Assembly (NCBI RefSeq): GCF_000374005.1
Contig: NZ_KB893169.1
Location: forward strand, 93,599 to 157,598
DNA: 64,000 nt
Source: Kiloniella laminariae DSM 19542
GTDB lineage: Bacteria > Pseudomonadota > Alphaproteobacteria > Kiloniellales > Kiloniellaceae
Reading direction: 5' to 3'
In this document: positions 51,760-61,975 of the stretch, in pieces
Layout: every line of letters begins with the position of its first letter
How positions within the stretch are numbered: position 1 is the stretch's first letter
Program-made: the position numbers and the translations under genes
Notes under the pieces: generated by a model
The model's database searches: none
Told to the model about the DNA's origin: nothing
What the model saw: only the letters and a program-made list of their open reading frames with translations

Positions 51760-52607
51760 TCCGCCACAGTAAAACCCAGACCTGTCTAATCTATGGCTCT
51801 GCCCTGATCCTCGCGCTGCTTCTGTTGCTTCCAGTACTCTGGCTTTTCATCATGAGCATCAGCTCGACCCGGGATCTGACCAGCCTGCCTCTGGCCTGGA
51901 TACCAACCGAAGCTTCCTTCGGTAACTACCGGGATCTTGTCAGCAATCTCGACAGCAGCGCGGCGCAGTCTTTTCTCTACGCCTTGCGCAACAGCCTGAT
52001 TGTCGCGCTCTGTGCCACCGGGCTCTCCTTGCTGGCTTCCATTCCTGCGGCCTACAGCCTCTCCCGCTTGCCTGGCAAGCGGCGCAGAGGATTACTCTTT
52101 GCCGCCATCGTAACCTTCATGATGCCTCCGGTTGCGATTGTCTTGCCGCTCTATTCCCTGATGGCCACGCTCGGTCTGCTCAACAGTCATTTTGCCCTGA
52201 TCGCAATCTACTGCGGAATTTTGGTTCCCTTCACAACATGGTTGCTGAAGAGCAATTTTGACGCCATTCCCATGGATCTGGACGAAGCCCCGATTATCGA
52301 TGGAGCCAACCGCCTGCAGGTGATCTGGCACATAACCCTGCCCATCGCCAAGCCTGCTGTTGGAGCCGCCGCCCTGATGGCCGTGTTGATGGCCTGGGAC
52401 GAGTTTTTCTATGCCCTGCTTTTCACCAATGATATCCGCGCCAAAACCCTGCCCGTTGCCATTGCTGATTTTGCTGCAGGCCGGGTCGCCGATTACGGCC
52501 TGATTTCGGCGGCCGGAATCATGGCCACCATTCCACCAGTTCTTCTGGCCTATTTCCTGCAAAAATCACTTGTTTCCGGTCTGATGAGCGGGAGCGTCAA
52601 GGGATGA
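51756..52607 (+). CDS. Sugar ABC transporter permease (MalG type)
   Basis: About 283 residues from ATG 51756, which overlaps the previous stop (ATGA). Six membrane segments; EAA loop DLDEAPIIDGANRLQVIWHITLPIAKPA and the usual MalG C-terminus. N-terminal extension from the longer open frame lies within the previous gene and is not used. Confidence 0.92.
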   Translation: MIRHSKTQTCLIYGSALILALLLLLPVLWLFIMSISSTRDLTSLPLAWIPTEASFGNYRDLVSNLDSSAAQSFLYALRNSLIVALCATGLSLLASIPAAYSLSRLPGKRRRGLLFAAIVTFMMPPVAIVLPLYSLMATLGLLNSHFALIAIYCGILVPFTTWLLKSNFDAIPMDLDEAPIIDGANRLQVIWHITLPIAKPAVGAAALMAVLMAWDEFFYALLFTNDIRAKTLPVAIADFAAGRVADYGLISAAGIMATIPPVLLAYFLQKSLVSGLMSGSVKG

Positions 52608-53626
52608 ACAACTCCCAAAGGATAAACAACTCAATGGTTAGAACCGACGTGCCTCATACAGAAATCGTGACCGTTGGTACGGTAAATGTAGACCTTGTTA
52701 TGGGGCCACAGGCCCCCTGGCCAACGCCAGGTACAGAAGTGGTCCTGCCCAAAGCCGACCTGCGCGAAGGAGGCGGTGCAGGGATTACCGCCCTGGCTCT
52801 GAAAGCTCTTGATGTCCAACAACGCATGATCGTGAATGTTGGCAATGATCTTTTTGGCCACTGGCTGCAACAACAGTATCCAGTACTTGTAGAGGACTGG
52901 GTGATGGATCAGGTCGATACCGCCCTGACTGTTGGCATCACCCACCCGGATGGAGAACGCACCTTTTTCAGCACGCCAGGTCATGTTGCCGTGTTTCGTC
53001 CAGAAGACCTTATGACTCAGCTTTCCAGAATTGATCTTGAAGGCGTCATCGTTCTCTTTGTCGGAACATCATTGATGCCGACCATTCGCCCCGCCCTGAA
53101 GGATATCTTCAGCTTTGTAAGAACCCATGGTGGCCGGGTCGCCCTTGATACAGCCTGGCCGACAGAGGGCTGGACAGATCAGAGCAGAGAAGAAGTTCTG
53201 AGCTGGTTGCCAGATGTAGACATTGCCCTGTTCAACGAAGCCGAAACCAAAGGAATTTTACGGAAAAGCAGCTTGTCAGAACTTGCGGACTATCAGCAGA
53301 TCCTCACCCGTATGCCCCCGAATGCTTTCTGTGTCACCAAGATGGGGCGCCAGGGGGCAAGGCTCGTCCAGAGAGATACCCCTTTCCTCGAAATGGCAGC
53401 GGGGACGCACGAGGTTGTTGACACAATTGGGGCCGGTGACAGCTTCAATGCAGGCTTTCTTGCCGCTATCGCCCGTGAACAGGCCGCAGAACGTGCGCTT
53501 GAAGTTGCGATAAACACGGCAACCATGGCTATTTCCTCTGCCCCGCGCCGTTATCCCAGCGGAAAAGAAGTCGGTTTAATGAACCCCTTTCCTAAACTTA
53601 CCAGCAGAAAGAAACTGGTGATATGA
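52604..53626 (+). CDS. PfkB-family carbohydrate kinase
   Basis: A 340-residue kinase embedded in the ABC operon (ATGA overlaps at both ends). TVGTVNVDLVMGPQAPWP at the start, LREGGGAGITALALKAL (sugar site) and the anion-hole/catalytic DTIGAGDSFNAGFLAA near the end identify PfkB. Sequence does not tell which sugar. It would phosphorylate the imported sugar. ATG 52604 or the later ATG at 52634 (MVRTDV) may start translation. Confidence 0.88.
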   Translation: MNNSQRINNSMVRTDVPHTEIVTVGTVNVDLVMGPQAPWPTPGTEVVLPKADLREGGGAGITALALKALDVQQRMIVNVGNDLFGHWLQQQYPVLVEDWVMDQVDTALTVGITHPDGERTFFSTPGHVAVFRPEDLMTQLSRIDLEGVIVLFVGTSLMPTIRPALKDIFSFVRTHGGRVALDTAWPTEGWTDQSREEVLSWLPDVDIALFNEAETKGILRKSSLSELADYQQILTRMPPNAFCVTKMGRQGARLVQRDTPFLEMAAGTHEVVDTIGAGDSFNAGFLAAIAREQAAERALEVAINTATMAISSAPRRYPSGKEVGLMNPFPKLTSRKKLVI

Positions 53627-54723
53627 CTGGCCTGTCTTTAAAAAACATCTGCAAATCCTTTGGTGATCTGGAGGTTATCCGCAACGTAAATCTGTCGATA
53701 GATCCTGGTGAACTTGTTGTTTTTGTCGGTCCGTCAGGCTGTGGAAAATCAACGTTATTACGCATGATCGCAGGATTGGAAGACATCACATCTGGTGAAT
53801 TCTGGATTGGAGACAAACGGGCAGATCACCTTCCCGCGTCGGAGCGTGATATCGCCATGGTATTCCAGTCCTATGCACTCTATCCCCATATGACCCTGGC
53901 CGAAAACATCGGTTTCCCGCTCAAGCTGGCAAAACTGCCTGCCGGGAAAATTCGTCAGAAGGTCAAGACAATCGCCGATACCCTGCACCTGGACGAACTT
54001 CTTGACCGAAAACCTGGAAATATATCCGGGGGACAGCGCCAGAGGGTTGCGATTGGAAGAGCCCTCGCCCGGGATCCCAAAGTCATCTTGCTGGATGAAC
54101 CCCTGTCCAACCTCGACGCCGCGCTGCGTCTTGAAATGCGGGCTGAACTTGCCCGGTTACACAAACAGCTGGCGTCAACCATGATCTATGTAACCCATGA
54201 TCAAGTTGAAGCCATGACTCTGGCAGATCGTATTGTGATTTTCGATAAGGGAGAAATTGCCCAGATCGGCTCACCGCTGGATCTTTATAATCGGCCAGCC
54301 AATACCTTTGTTGCCGAATTCATCGGTTCGCCCAAAATGAATCTCTTCCCGGCCAGCCTGCACCAAACAGACCGGAACAAGGCCAAAATCCGGTTAAAAA
54401 ATACCACATATGATCTGGACACAGACGGTCTGACCGGAGATATCCTCGATACAGCCATCACAAAAAATCGGGGAGAAACCATAAAGCTGGGCATTCGTCC
54501 CGAGCACCTGCATTTTTCCAGCGAAGGGGGATTGCGGGGCGAAATCCGGAATATCGAGCATCTCGGCTCTGACACCTATATCCATATCGAGACCGAGGCC
54601 AAAGCCGATGTTGTTGTTCGATCAAACGGCATATCCGCTCTGCGCAACGGCGAAACTGTCGGTTTGATACCCGGTCCTGGTATGGGGCACATCTTTGATC
54701 AGCAGGGGATACGCGTGACCTGA
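53623..54723 (+). CDS. Sugar ABC transporter ATPase (UgpC/MalK type)
   Basis: A 366-residue ATPase: Walker A GPSGCGKST (~35-43), Q-loop region, signature ISGGQRQRVAIGRAL, Walker B ILLDEPLSNLDAALR, H-loop TYVTHDQVEAMTLADR-like and a C-terminal TOBE domain (GIRPEHL, LGSDTYIHIE). Completes the importer with the two permeases. Last gene of the operon. Confidence 0.92.
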   Translation: MTGLSLKNICKSFGDLEVIRNVNLSIDPGELVVFVGPSGCGKSTLLRMIAGLEDITSGEFWIGDKRADHLPASERDIAMVFQSYALYPHMTLAENIGFPLKLAKLPAGKIRQKVKTIADTLHLDELLDRKPGNISGGQRQRVAIGRALARDPKVILLDEPLSNLDAALRLEMRAELARLHKQLASTMIYVTHDQVEAMTLADRIVIFDKGEIAQIGSPLDLYNRPANTFVAEFIGSPKMNLFPASLHQTDRNKAKIRLKNTTYDLDTDGLTGDILDTAITKNRGETIKLGIRPEHLHFSSEGGLRGEIRNIEHLGSDTYIHIETEAKADVVVRSNGISALRNGETVGLIPGPGMGHIFDQQGIRVT

Positions 54724-54745
54724 AGTCTGATATCTGTCGCCTGGA

Positions 54746-55312
54746 TCAGTCCGCTGTCGAAATCAGACCCACAAGAATACGCGATACCTCGCCATTCTCG
54801 CCAAGTGGGAGGATCAACCTGTCCCAAGTACTTAACTTGAGGGAATGGTGCGGTACGTGTCGGGTATAGAGAGGCTCCCGACGCTTTAACAGGGCGCGAT
54901 AGGTAATCGCGAAAAAAGCCCGAAGCGGGGTCCAGATCTCGGAAACCAGCTGGCCGGTCAGATCTTTGCCAGGTTCATTCATAATCGCTGACCCATAGAG
55001 CCGATATCTAAAATCCTCCCCGCCGTCCAGCACATCAAGAACAGTTACCCGCCCAAGAACCGGGCGCAGGGCAAAGGGGTCTACATCAGTGGGCATGGGG
55101 GCAAAACGTCCAGCCCGGGTCGCTTCCCACCAGTTCAGAAGAAACTTCAACTCCTCGCAGGGCAGATTATCGGCATCAACCTGCCAATGAATATGCGGAC
55201 TTGGGCTTCCCAGTTTCTCCATGAGCTGACCAAGAGCAATATACTCTTCCCTGACCAGTTCTTCAGCCCGGCTCCACAACACTGCAGAAGAAAAATTTAC
55301 TGCCTCTTGCAT
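54746..55312 (-). CDS. PAS_5 domain protein
   Basis: A 188-residue protein of the alphaproteobacterial PAS_5 (PF07310-type) family: LLNWWEATRAGRFAPMPTDVDPFALRPVLGRVTVLDVL followed by DFRYRLYGSAI and LTGQLVSEIW, FFAITYRALLKRREPLYTRH. No output domain is attached. Members are common in Rhodospirillales-type genomes; function unclear. Convergent with the sugar operon. Confidence 0.82.
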   Translation of the reverse strand: MQEAVNFSSAVLWSRAEELVREEYIALGQLMEKLGSPSPHIHWQVDADNLPCEELKFLLNWWEATRAGRFAPMPTDVDPFALRPVLGRVTVLDVLDGGEDFRYRLYGSAIMNEPGKDLTGQLVSEIWTPLRAFFAITYRALLKRREPLYTRHVPHHSLKLSTWDRLILPLGENGEVSRILVGLISTAD

Positions 55313-55603
55313 ATCCCCACCAAAAGAAAAATAGCAGGCTCGTCACAGCCTGTCCTGTCCCCAGAGTTTCAACGTACGTTTGAACATCAGCCAAGATACA
55401 GGTTAAGTGTTAAGAAAAATCACTTGCAGTATGATTGCTCTTATTTTCACAGATAAAAAGGGAAAAATAATTATTAATCACAACCCTTATGATATGATTT
55501 TTTTCTAGGTATCAGAATGACAAGGCGGTTAAAGCCCTGGTATTCTGGAAAGCAGGACAAAAAACATCAAAGAATATGCTCAACAACACCACCTGACCCT
55601 GAG

Positions 55604-55640
55604 GTCATAAAAAAAACGGACCCGGTTACCCGGATCCGTT
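55604..55640 (-). terminator. Terminator of the second peptide importer operon
   Basis: On the minus strand AAACGGATCCGG/CCGGGTCCGTTT closes a short loop and is followed by a run of T, 30-65 bp after the stop at 55670. The remaining gap 55313-55603 is AT-rich with no recognisable gene. Confidence 0.85.
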
Positions 55641-55669
55641 TCATTATCAGAAAAATCAACTGATCTGTA

Positions 55670-56650
55670 TTAACTGCGTCCCTCAGCAACTGCGTGACAA
55701 GAGACCTGAGCAGAACTGGTCGGAGCCAATTTTGGCATTTCAGCCTTGCAACGTTCATTTGCCAATGGACAACGCGGATGAAAGGTACAGCCAGAAGGCG
55801 GGTTAAGAGGAGATGGCAATTCCCCAACCAGTTTGATCCGTTCACGTTTACGGCTCGGGTCCGCAACCGGGGTCGCGGAAAGCAGGGCTTTGGTATAGGG
55901 GTGTTGGGGATTGCTGAAAATCTCCTCCCTGCTGCCATGCTCGACAGGCTGTCCGAGATACATCACCAGCACATCATCGGCGATATGGCGAACTACTGAC
56001 AAATCGTGAGAAATAAACAGGTAAGCCAGGTTCATCTCTTCCTGAAGATCTGTCAGGAGGTTAAGGACCTGCGCCTGGATAGATACATCCAGGGCCGAGA
56101 CAGGCTCGTCAAGGATCACAATCTTTGGTCGCAACATCAGCGCACGCGCAATGGCAATACGCTGGCGCTGGCCACCAGAGAACATGTGGGGATAGCGATC
56201 AGCCTGTTCGGGACGAAGCCCAACCCGGGACATCATGCTCAGCACTTCGGTTCTGCGCTCGGCTGATGACATAGAGGTATTGATCTTCAGCGGCTCTTCA
56301 AGAATGGTGCTGACCTTCTGTCGTGGATTCAAAGACCCGTAAGGATCCTGAAACACGATCTGTACCATCTGACGGAGAGTCCGTTTTTCCTCGGCTGTAT
56401 GGGCAGATCCGATATCAAATCCCCCGAGGACCAACTCGCCATCCGTCGGCTTTTCAATCAGGGTCACCAGGCGGGCCAGGGTCGATTTACCACAACCGGA
56501 CTCGCCGACAACAGCCAGAGTTTTGCCCGCTTCGAGATTGAAAGAAGCCCCATCGAGAGCCTTAACCGTCCCCCCTTTGGCAAACATACCGCCCTTGATG
56601 TCGTAGTAACGTTTGAGATTATTGGCTTTTAGAACTGTTTCAACAGCCAT
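55670..56650 (-). CDS. Peptide ABC transporter ATPase (DppF-like)
   Basis: A 326-residue ATPase. Walker A GESGCGKST (~53-61), signature FSGGQRQR, Walker B IVILDEPVSALD, and the C-terminal oligopeptide-type cysteine cluster (CTFHPRCPLANERCKAEMP) that may bind an Fe-S cluster. Last gene of the five-gene operon. Confidence 0.92.
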   Translation of the reverse strand: MAVETVLKANNLKRYYDIKGGMFAKGGTVKALDGASFNLEAGKTLAVVGESGCGKSTLARLVTLIEKPTDGELVLGGFDIGSAHTAEEKRTLRQMVQIVFQDPYGSLNPRQKVSTILEEPLKINTSMSSAERRTEVLSMMSRVGLRPEQADRYPHMFSGGQRQRIAIARALMLRPKIVILDEPVSALDVSIQAQVLNLLTDLQEEMNLAYLFISHDLSVVRHIADDVLVMYLGQPVEHGSREEIFSNPQHPYTKALLSATPVADPSRKRERIKLVGELPSPLNPPSGCTFHPRCPLANERCKAEMPKLAPTSSAQVSCHAVAEGRS

Positions 56651-57702
56651 TATACATTTCCTCCCAAAGCTTCCTGCCCTGAAGATCCTTGGCCTGAAGA
56701 TCCTTGGCCTGAAGATCCCGGGCCTGAAACACCTGGATGGTTGTTCGTCGGTTTCCCGTCAACCAACGGATAGTGACAGAGCACCTTGCTGTGCAGTGCC
56801 GGAGGCGTGGAACGACACTTATCTGTGGCGAACTGACAACGCGGGTTGAACAGACAGCCTGTTGGCCGGTCCAGCAATCCAGGCACGACACCCGGTATAG
56901 ATGGCAATCGTTTGCCCGTTGCCCTTTCAGGCAAAGCACTCAAAAGAGCATAGGTATAGGGATGCTGAGGCTTGGCAAAAAGATCCACGACGTTCTGTCG
57001 TTCAACCTGCTGCCCCGCGTACTGGACGTTTACCACCTCGGCGGTTTCTGCAACCACACCCATATCATGGGTAATGAGTACCAGAGCCATGCCGCGTTTG
57101 TGTTGCAGATCCTGAAGCAGCTCGAGGATCTGCGCCTGAATGGTGACGTCCAGCGCGGTTGTTGGTTCATCCGCAATCAGCAAACGCGGATTACAGGCGA
57201 TCATCATTGCGATCATGACGCGCTGGTTCATCCCCCCGGACATCTGGTGCGGAAAAGCACGCAGACGACTTTCCGGCGCAGGAATCCCCACCAGGCCAAG
57301 AAGCTCGATTGCCCGGGCCTCCAGTTCTTTTCTGGTGCCACCGAGATGTTCCTTGATCACTTCCATGATCTGGTAACCAACGGTGAAGCAGGGGTTGAGA
57401 CTGGTCATCGGCTCCTGAAAAATCATCGAGATATCTTTACCGATAATCTTGCGACGCTCTTTCTGGGAGATAGTCAGCAGATCCTTGCCATCAAAGTTCA
57501 TCCGGTCCGCTGTAATTCTGGCCGTCCAGGGCAAAAGCCCCATCAAGGCCAGCATGGACACAGATTTCCCTGAGCCGGATTCACCAACAATAGCCGCCAT
57601 TTCTCCCTGATCAATCTCGAGATCAACACTGTCAACTGCCCGGAACAGACCATGGGCCGTTTCGAATTCGACGGAGAGATTTCTAATTTCCAATAAACTC
57701 AT
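56650..57702 (-). CDS. Peptide ABC transporter ATPase (DppD-like) with repeat tail
   Basis: A 350-residue ATPase. Walker [10 protein letters not shown] (~39-47), signature MSGGMNQR, Walker [13 protein letters not shown] and the C-terminal cysteines ([15 protein letters not shown]). After the family's normal end there is a low-complexity tail of GSSGQ/ GPGSSGQ repeats encoded by a 15-bp tandem repeat (56678-56722). The tail is unlikely to matter for transport. Confidence 0.92.
   Translation of the reverse strand: MSLLEIRNLSVEFETAHGLFRAVDSVDLEIDQGEMAAIVGESGSGKSVSMLALMGLLPWTARITADRMNFDGKDLLTISQKERRKIIGKDISMIFQEPMTSLNPCFTVGYQIMEVIKEHLGGTRKELEARAIELLGLVGIPAPESRLRAFPHQMSGGMNQRVMIAMMIACNPRLLIADEPTTALDVTIQAQILELLQDLQHKRGMALVLITHDMGVVAETAEVVNVQYAGQQVERQNVVDLFAKPQHPYTYALLSALPERATGKRLPSIPGVVPGLLDRPTGCLFNPRCQFATDKCRSTPPALHSKVLCHYPLVDGKPTNNHPGVSGPGSSGQGSSGQGSSGQEALGGNV
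56678..56722. repeat. 15-bp tandem repeat in DppD-like gene
   Basis: Three tandem copies of CCTGAAGATCCTTGG (the third with two differences) at 56678-56722, with a partial fourth. The unit is a multiple of 3 and encodes QGSSG-type repeats, so copy number can change without breaking the frame. Confidence 0.85.
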
Positions 57703-57706
57703 GGGA

Positions 57707-58645
57707 TCAGGACCTCTTCATCTTCGGATCAAGGGCATCGCGCAAGCCATCCCCCATCAGGTTGATCGACAAAACTGTCAATAAAATAGCCACTCCCGGG
57801 AAGGTCACAACCCACCAGGCACTGAGAATAAACTCGCGTGCTTCGGCAAGCATTGTGCCCCATTCAGACGCAGGAGGCTGGGCCCCCATTCCGAGGAATC
57901 CGAGAGCTGCTGTATCGAGAATAGCTGTAGAAAAGCTCAGGGACGCCTGAACGATCAAAGGAGCCATACAGTTCGGTAGAATGGTAATACACATCAGACG
58001 CCACGTTCCTGCCCCGGCAACCCGGCTGGCAGTCACATAATCACGGGCTGATTCGGCAACAGCAGAAGCACGTGCCAACCGGACATAATGCGGGAGGTAG
58101 GTGATCGAAATCGCGATCATGGCATTACGCAAGCCCGGGCCCAGGATGGCAACCAGAACCAGCGCCATCAACAGACTTGGTATCGACAGGATCACATCCA
58201 TAACACGCATGACGATTGTCTCGTACATACCCCGGAAGAAACCGGCTGACAAACCAAGCATCACACCAATGGAAAGGCTGATCACAATAACGATACAGCC
58301 GGCATAAAGCGAGAAGCGGGCACCATGCATCAAGCGAGATAACAGATCGCGCCCGACCGGATCTGTCCCCAGCAAGAATTCGACATTACCGCCTTCCTGC
58401 CAAGCCGGAGGGATCAGAATAAAATCACGGTACTGTTCGATCGGCGAATGCGGCGCAATGATATCAGCAAACACTGCCACGAGAACAACGAACAGAAAGA
58501 AGAAAAGTCCGGCAACAGCGCCTTTGTTTTCAGAAAAATAAAACCAGAACTCACGCATCTGCTGGCGAAACGGGCTAATCGTCTTCGGAGCTTCAGTCTG
58601 GGGAGTTTCATTCTGGTCAAGAGTGTTTTGAACCTGGCTCATCAT
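57707..58645 (-). CDS. Peptide ABC transporter permease (DppC-like)
   Basis: A 312-residue DppC-type permease: cytoplasmic N-terminus, first helix [50 protein letters not shown] and EAA loop [21 protein letters not shown]. Start overlaps the DppB-like stop. Confidence 0.92.
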   Translation of the reverse strand: MMSQVQNTLDQNETPQTEAPKTISPFRQQMREFWFYFSENKGAVAGLFFFLFVVLVAVFADIIAPHSPIEQYRDFILIPPAWQEGGNVEFLLGTDPVGRDLLSRLMHGARFSLYAGCIVIVISLSIGVMLGLSAGFFRGMYETIVMRVMDVILSIPSLLMALVLVAILGPGLRNAMIAISITYLPHYVRLARASAVAESARDYVTASRVAGAGTWRLMCITILPNCMAPLIVQASLSFSTAILDTAALGFLGMGAQPPASEWGTMLAEAREFILSAWWVVTFPGVAILLTVLSINLMGDGLRDALDPKMKRS

Positions 58646-59661
58646 GATCTCCGGTGAAGAATACGTGGATTGATCAAGCCATACATGAAATCAACCAGTA
58701 GGTTGACCAGCATAACGATGGAGGCGATCAAAACAATACCACCTTGAACCGCAAAATAGTCACGACGGGAAATGGAATCGATCATCCATTTGCCAATGCC
58801 CGGCCAGGAGAAAATCGTCTCGGTCAGGATAGCACCTGCGAGCAGAACACCAACCTGCAAACCGATTACTGTGATCACAGTAATCAGTGCATTACGTAAA
58901 GCGTGAATGCCTACAATCCGGAACGGGGAAAGTCCTTTGGCCTTGGCAGTTCTTACATAGTCTTCACCAAGGATTTCCAACATTGCTGAACGGGTCTGCC
59001 TGGCAATAATCGCCATGGGGATGGTTCCCAGAACAATCGTAGGCAATACCAAATGAGCCGCTGCGGATCTAAAGGCGCCCTTTTCATCGCTGAGAAGCGA
59101 ATCAATCAGCATAAATCCGGTTTCGGTATCCACCCAGAAAAGCGCAGAAATTCGCCCGGAAACGGGGGTCAAACCAAGCATATCAGGACTGGAGAAAAGA
59201 ATGATAAGCAGAAGTCCCCACCAGAAAATCGGCATGGAATAACCGGTAAGGGAGATGCCCATCAGAGTATGATCGAAGGCTGAGCCGCGCTTCACGGCAG
59301 CCACAATTCCTGCAGGAAGACCAATCAATGCTGCAAAAATAATTGCGCAGGTGGCCAATTCTATTGTTGCAGGGAACCGGACAAAAAATTCTTCAAGTAC
59401 AGGCTGTTTGCTGGAGAAAGAAGTCCCTAGATCACCATGCAGAATGCCGACCAGAAAGGAGAAATACTGCTCCCAGAGGGGCTTATCGAAACCCAAAGCC
59501 GCCATAAGTTCCGCGTGACGTTCCGGGGAAACACTGCGTTCACCGGCCAGAAGCTCTACCGGGTCACCTGGCAGCATCCGTATAAAACTGAAAGCCACAA
59601 GAGTAACACCCAGGAATGTCGGGATCAGAAGTCCCAACTTTGTAAGTATAAACCGTATCAT
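58642..59661 (-). CDS. Peptide ABC transporter permease (DppB-like)
   Basis: A 339-residue DppB-type permease: LGLLIPTFLGVTLVAFSFIRMLPGDPVELLAGE at the start, SPERHAELMAALGFDKP, EAA loop AKGLSPFRIVGIHALRNALI. Six or more membrane segments. Confidence 0.92.
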   Translation of the reverse strand: MIRFILTKLGLLIPTFLGVTLVAFSFIRMLPGDPVELLAGERSVSPERHAELMAALGFDKPLWEQYFSFLVGILHGDLGTSFSSKQPVLEEFFVRFPATIELATCAIIFAALIGLPAGIVAAVKRGSAFDHTLMGISLTGYSMPIFWWGLLLIILFSSPDMLGLTPVSGRISALFWVDTETGFMLIDSLLSDEKGAFRSAAAHLVLPTIVLGTIPMAIIARQTRSAMLEILGEDYVRTAKAKGLSPFRIVGIHALRNALITVITVIGLQVGVLLAGAILTETIFSWPGIGKWMIDSISRRDYFAVQGGIVLIASIVMLVNLLVDFMYGLINPRILHRRS

Positions 59662-59691
59662 AGCGATCCTGACAGTTCGCTTATAGTAAGG

Positions 59692-59718
59692 CGGGGAAGG
59701 TTACTGGAACCTTCCCCG
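59692..59718 (-). promoter_or_regulatory. Intercistronic hairpin after substrate-binding gene
   Basis: CGGGGAAGGTT/AACCTTCCCCG with a 5-nt loop lies between the SBP stop (59746) and the DppB-like start (59661). No T run on the minus strand, so it more likely stabilises the SBP mRNA than terminates fully. Confidence 0.65.
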
Positions 59719-59745
59719 TCTCAAAAGCAGTTATTTGAACTTAAC

Positions 59746-61347
59746 TTATTCTTTTAGATCAACACCGTAGAACACGTGTCCACCAAAAGGATCGATGCGG
59801 AAATCAACAACTTCCGGACGAATTGGCTTGAACACAACGGAGTGAGCAATCGTTGCCCAAGGAGCCTGTTCCTTGAAAACAATCTGGGCTTCTTCGTAGA
59901 GCCGGATACGCTCATCAAAATCGCTGGTTGTTTTCGCTTTCTGGATCAGGTCTTCGAAAGGTTTATGACACCACTGTGCACGGTTGGAACCGCCAACACC
60001 ATCACAGCCAAGCAGAACTGCGAGGAAGTTGTCGGGATCACCATTGTCACCAGTCCAGCCAAGTAGAACCGCACCATCGCGATCTTTGTCCTTGGAGCGT
60101 TTCAGGTACTCACCCCACTCGTAGGAAACGATCTCGGCGGTCACACCGACATTCGCCCAATCAGCCTGAATAAGTTCCGCCATCCGACGGGCATTCGGGT
60201 TGTAGGGACGCTGAACAGGCATGGCCCAGATTTTTGTGGTCAGCCCGGAAACACCAGCTTCTGCAAGCAGAGCCTTGGCAGCTTCTGGATCATAGCCATC
60301 ATCAACAGTCGCGTCATTATAAGACCAGATTGTTGGCGGAATCGGGTTTTTGGCAACTTTACCAGCACCCTGGAATACCGCATCAATGATGGCTTCTTTG
60401 TTGACGGCCATGTTCAGGGCTTTACGCACTTTCGGATTGTCGAAAGGAGGCATCAGAGCATTGTATGCAAGGTAACCGACGTTCAGGCCTTCCTGTTGCA
60501 TCAGATTTACGTCAGAGTCAGAGGCCATTGCTTCCAGATCCGCAGGATTTGGATAAGGCATTACGTGGCATTCGCCAGCTTTCAGCTTCTGATAACGAAC
60601 GGAAGCATCTGGGGTGATCGAGAATACCAGCTTGTCCAGAGGCGCCTTGCCGCTCCAGTAATCCGGATGCGCTTTGTAGCGGATCTGGGAGTCTTTCTGG
60701 TAATCTTCAAACTGGAAAGGACCAGTACCGACAGGCTTCTGGTCAAAGTCGTCCAGGGTACCAGCCGCAGCCATCGCATCCGCATATTCGGCAGAGTGAA
60801 TGGAAGCGAAATCCATCCCCATGTTGGCAATGAACGGTGCTTCAGGACGGTTCAGGATGAATTTGACCGTGTAGTCATCAACCTTGACGATGTCCTTGAT
60901 CAGATCCGGCATGGACATGCCGTTGAAGTACTCGTAGTTCCCGCCGGAAATCTTGTTGTACGGGTGATCAGCATTACGCTGACGCTCAAACGAGAAGATC
61001 ACGTCATCAGCATTAAAATCACGTGTCGGGGTAAAGAATTTTGTTGTGTGGAACTTTACACCTTTACGCAGGTTAAAGGTATACTCAGTACCGTCTTCAC
61101 TGACCTCAAATCCCTCTGCGAGCGCGGGAACGATTGTAGTGGAACCACGCTCAAACTCTACAAGGCGGTTAAAAACCTGGCGAGACGAAGCGTCAAATGT
61201 AGTACCGGCAGTGTAAAGAGCCGGGGTGAAACCTTCAGGACTTCCTTCAGAACAGAAAACCAGTGTTTTGGCTTCAGCTGCAGAGAAAGAACCCATTGCA
61301 AGCATACCGGCGACAGCCGCGGTAGCCAAAAGTCCTCTTTTAATCAC
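59746..61347 (-). CDS. Peptide ABC transporter substrate-binding protein (DppA-like)
   Basis: About 533 residues from GTG 61347 (GGGAGGAG seven bases upstream; an in-frame TTG at 61362 lies inside that site). Signal peptide cleaved before KTLVF. SBP family 5: CSEGSPEGFTPALYTAGTTFDASSRQ, FNADDVIFSFERQ, GHVFYGVDL at the end. First gene of the operon, highest expected expression. Close to E. coli DppA in pattern. Confidence 0.92.
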   Translation of the reverse strand: MIKRGLLATAAVAGMLAMGSFSAAEAKTLVFCSEGSPEGFTPALYTAGTTFDASSRQVFNRLVEFERGSTTIVPALAEGFEVSEDGTEYTFNLRKGVKFHTTKFFTPTRDFNADDVIFSFERQRNADHPYNKISGGNYEYFNGMSMPDLIKDIVKVDDYTVKFILNRPEAPFIANMGMDFASIHSAEYADAMAAAGTLDDFDQKPVGTGPFQFEDYQKDSQIRYKAHPDYWSGKAPLDKLVFSITPDASVRYQKLKAGECHVMPYPNPADLEAMASDSDVNLMQQEGLNVGYLAYNALMPPFDNPKVRKALNMAVNKEAIIDAVFQGAGKVAKNPIPPTIWSYNDATVDDGYDPEAAKALLAEAGVSGLTTKIWAMPVQRPYNPNARRMAELIQADWANVGVTAEIVSYEWGEYLKRSKDKDRDGAVLLGWTGDNGDPDNFLAVLLGCDGVGGSNRAQWCHKPFEDLIQKAKTTSDFDERIRLYEEAQIVFKEQAPWATIAHSVVFKPIRPEVVDFRIDPFGGHVFYGVDLKE

Positions 61348-61362
61348 GATATCTCCTCCCAA

Positions 61363-61975
61363 TTTCGAAGATCAGCGCAGGATGCGCATTATTTTTTGTT
61401 TTTGGTATCTCGTTACCTAATCAAATAAGGATGGCATTACGCTATCCATCTCTAGTTGCATAGTCAATTTGCAGATACTGGCTGGCACAAAATTGTATAA
61501 AATAATTGTGACAGAACGGGGATCATACTCCACCTCGAAACAAAAAGATATTATATTTATAAATCATAAGGATAAGTAAATATAACCCGGATAGAACACA
61601 CTCAAAAAAAGGACACTATAGAACCCTAATTCATCAAAAAAAGCAATAATATTAGGGCTGTATTCCCGAATTATAGAAGCCATAGATCACATCCACCCCT
61701 CCATGAAACAACTCATGGCAGCAGCGATTTTTCCAAAAGAAGAGAGACTCCTGCAAACGAAGATAATCAACACGGGCAGAATTTTTCTTTTTGCCCTCCA
61801 GTTTTCTGCTTTATCAAATCTGAAGCACGATATCTCGCCAGGCCTGACTTTACACCAGAGTAAAAATCCAAGCAGGAACACGATCATAAAAAAAATAGAA
61901 ATTAAGGAGGGGCGCCTGGAAAGCAAAACCGGGTACAGATTTGCAATTAACCTCGAGTATTAAAGAAACCCTGGT
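61363..61975. other. Intergenic region with no supported gene
   Basis: About 610 bp, AT-rich at 61480-61640. Two overlapping short frames on opposite strands (61687-61926 minus, 61703-61963 plus) exist; neither resembles a known protein. It must hold the promoter of the minus-strand dppA-like operon near 61370-61500, but no clear boxes are seen. Confidence 0.5.

Noticed and set aside
61687-61963. Two overlapping frames on opposite strands
   Set aside because: Neither has a recognisable domain or a convincing start, and they exclude each other.
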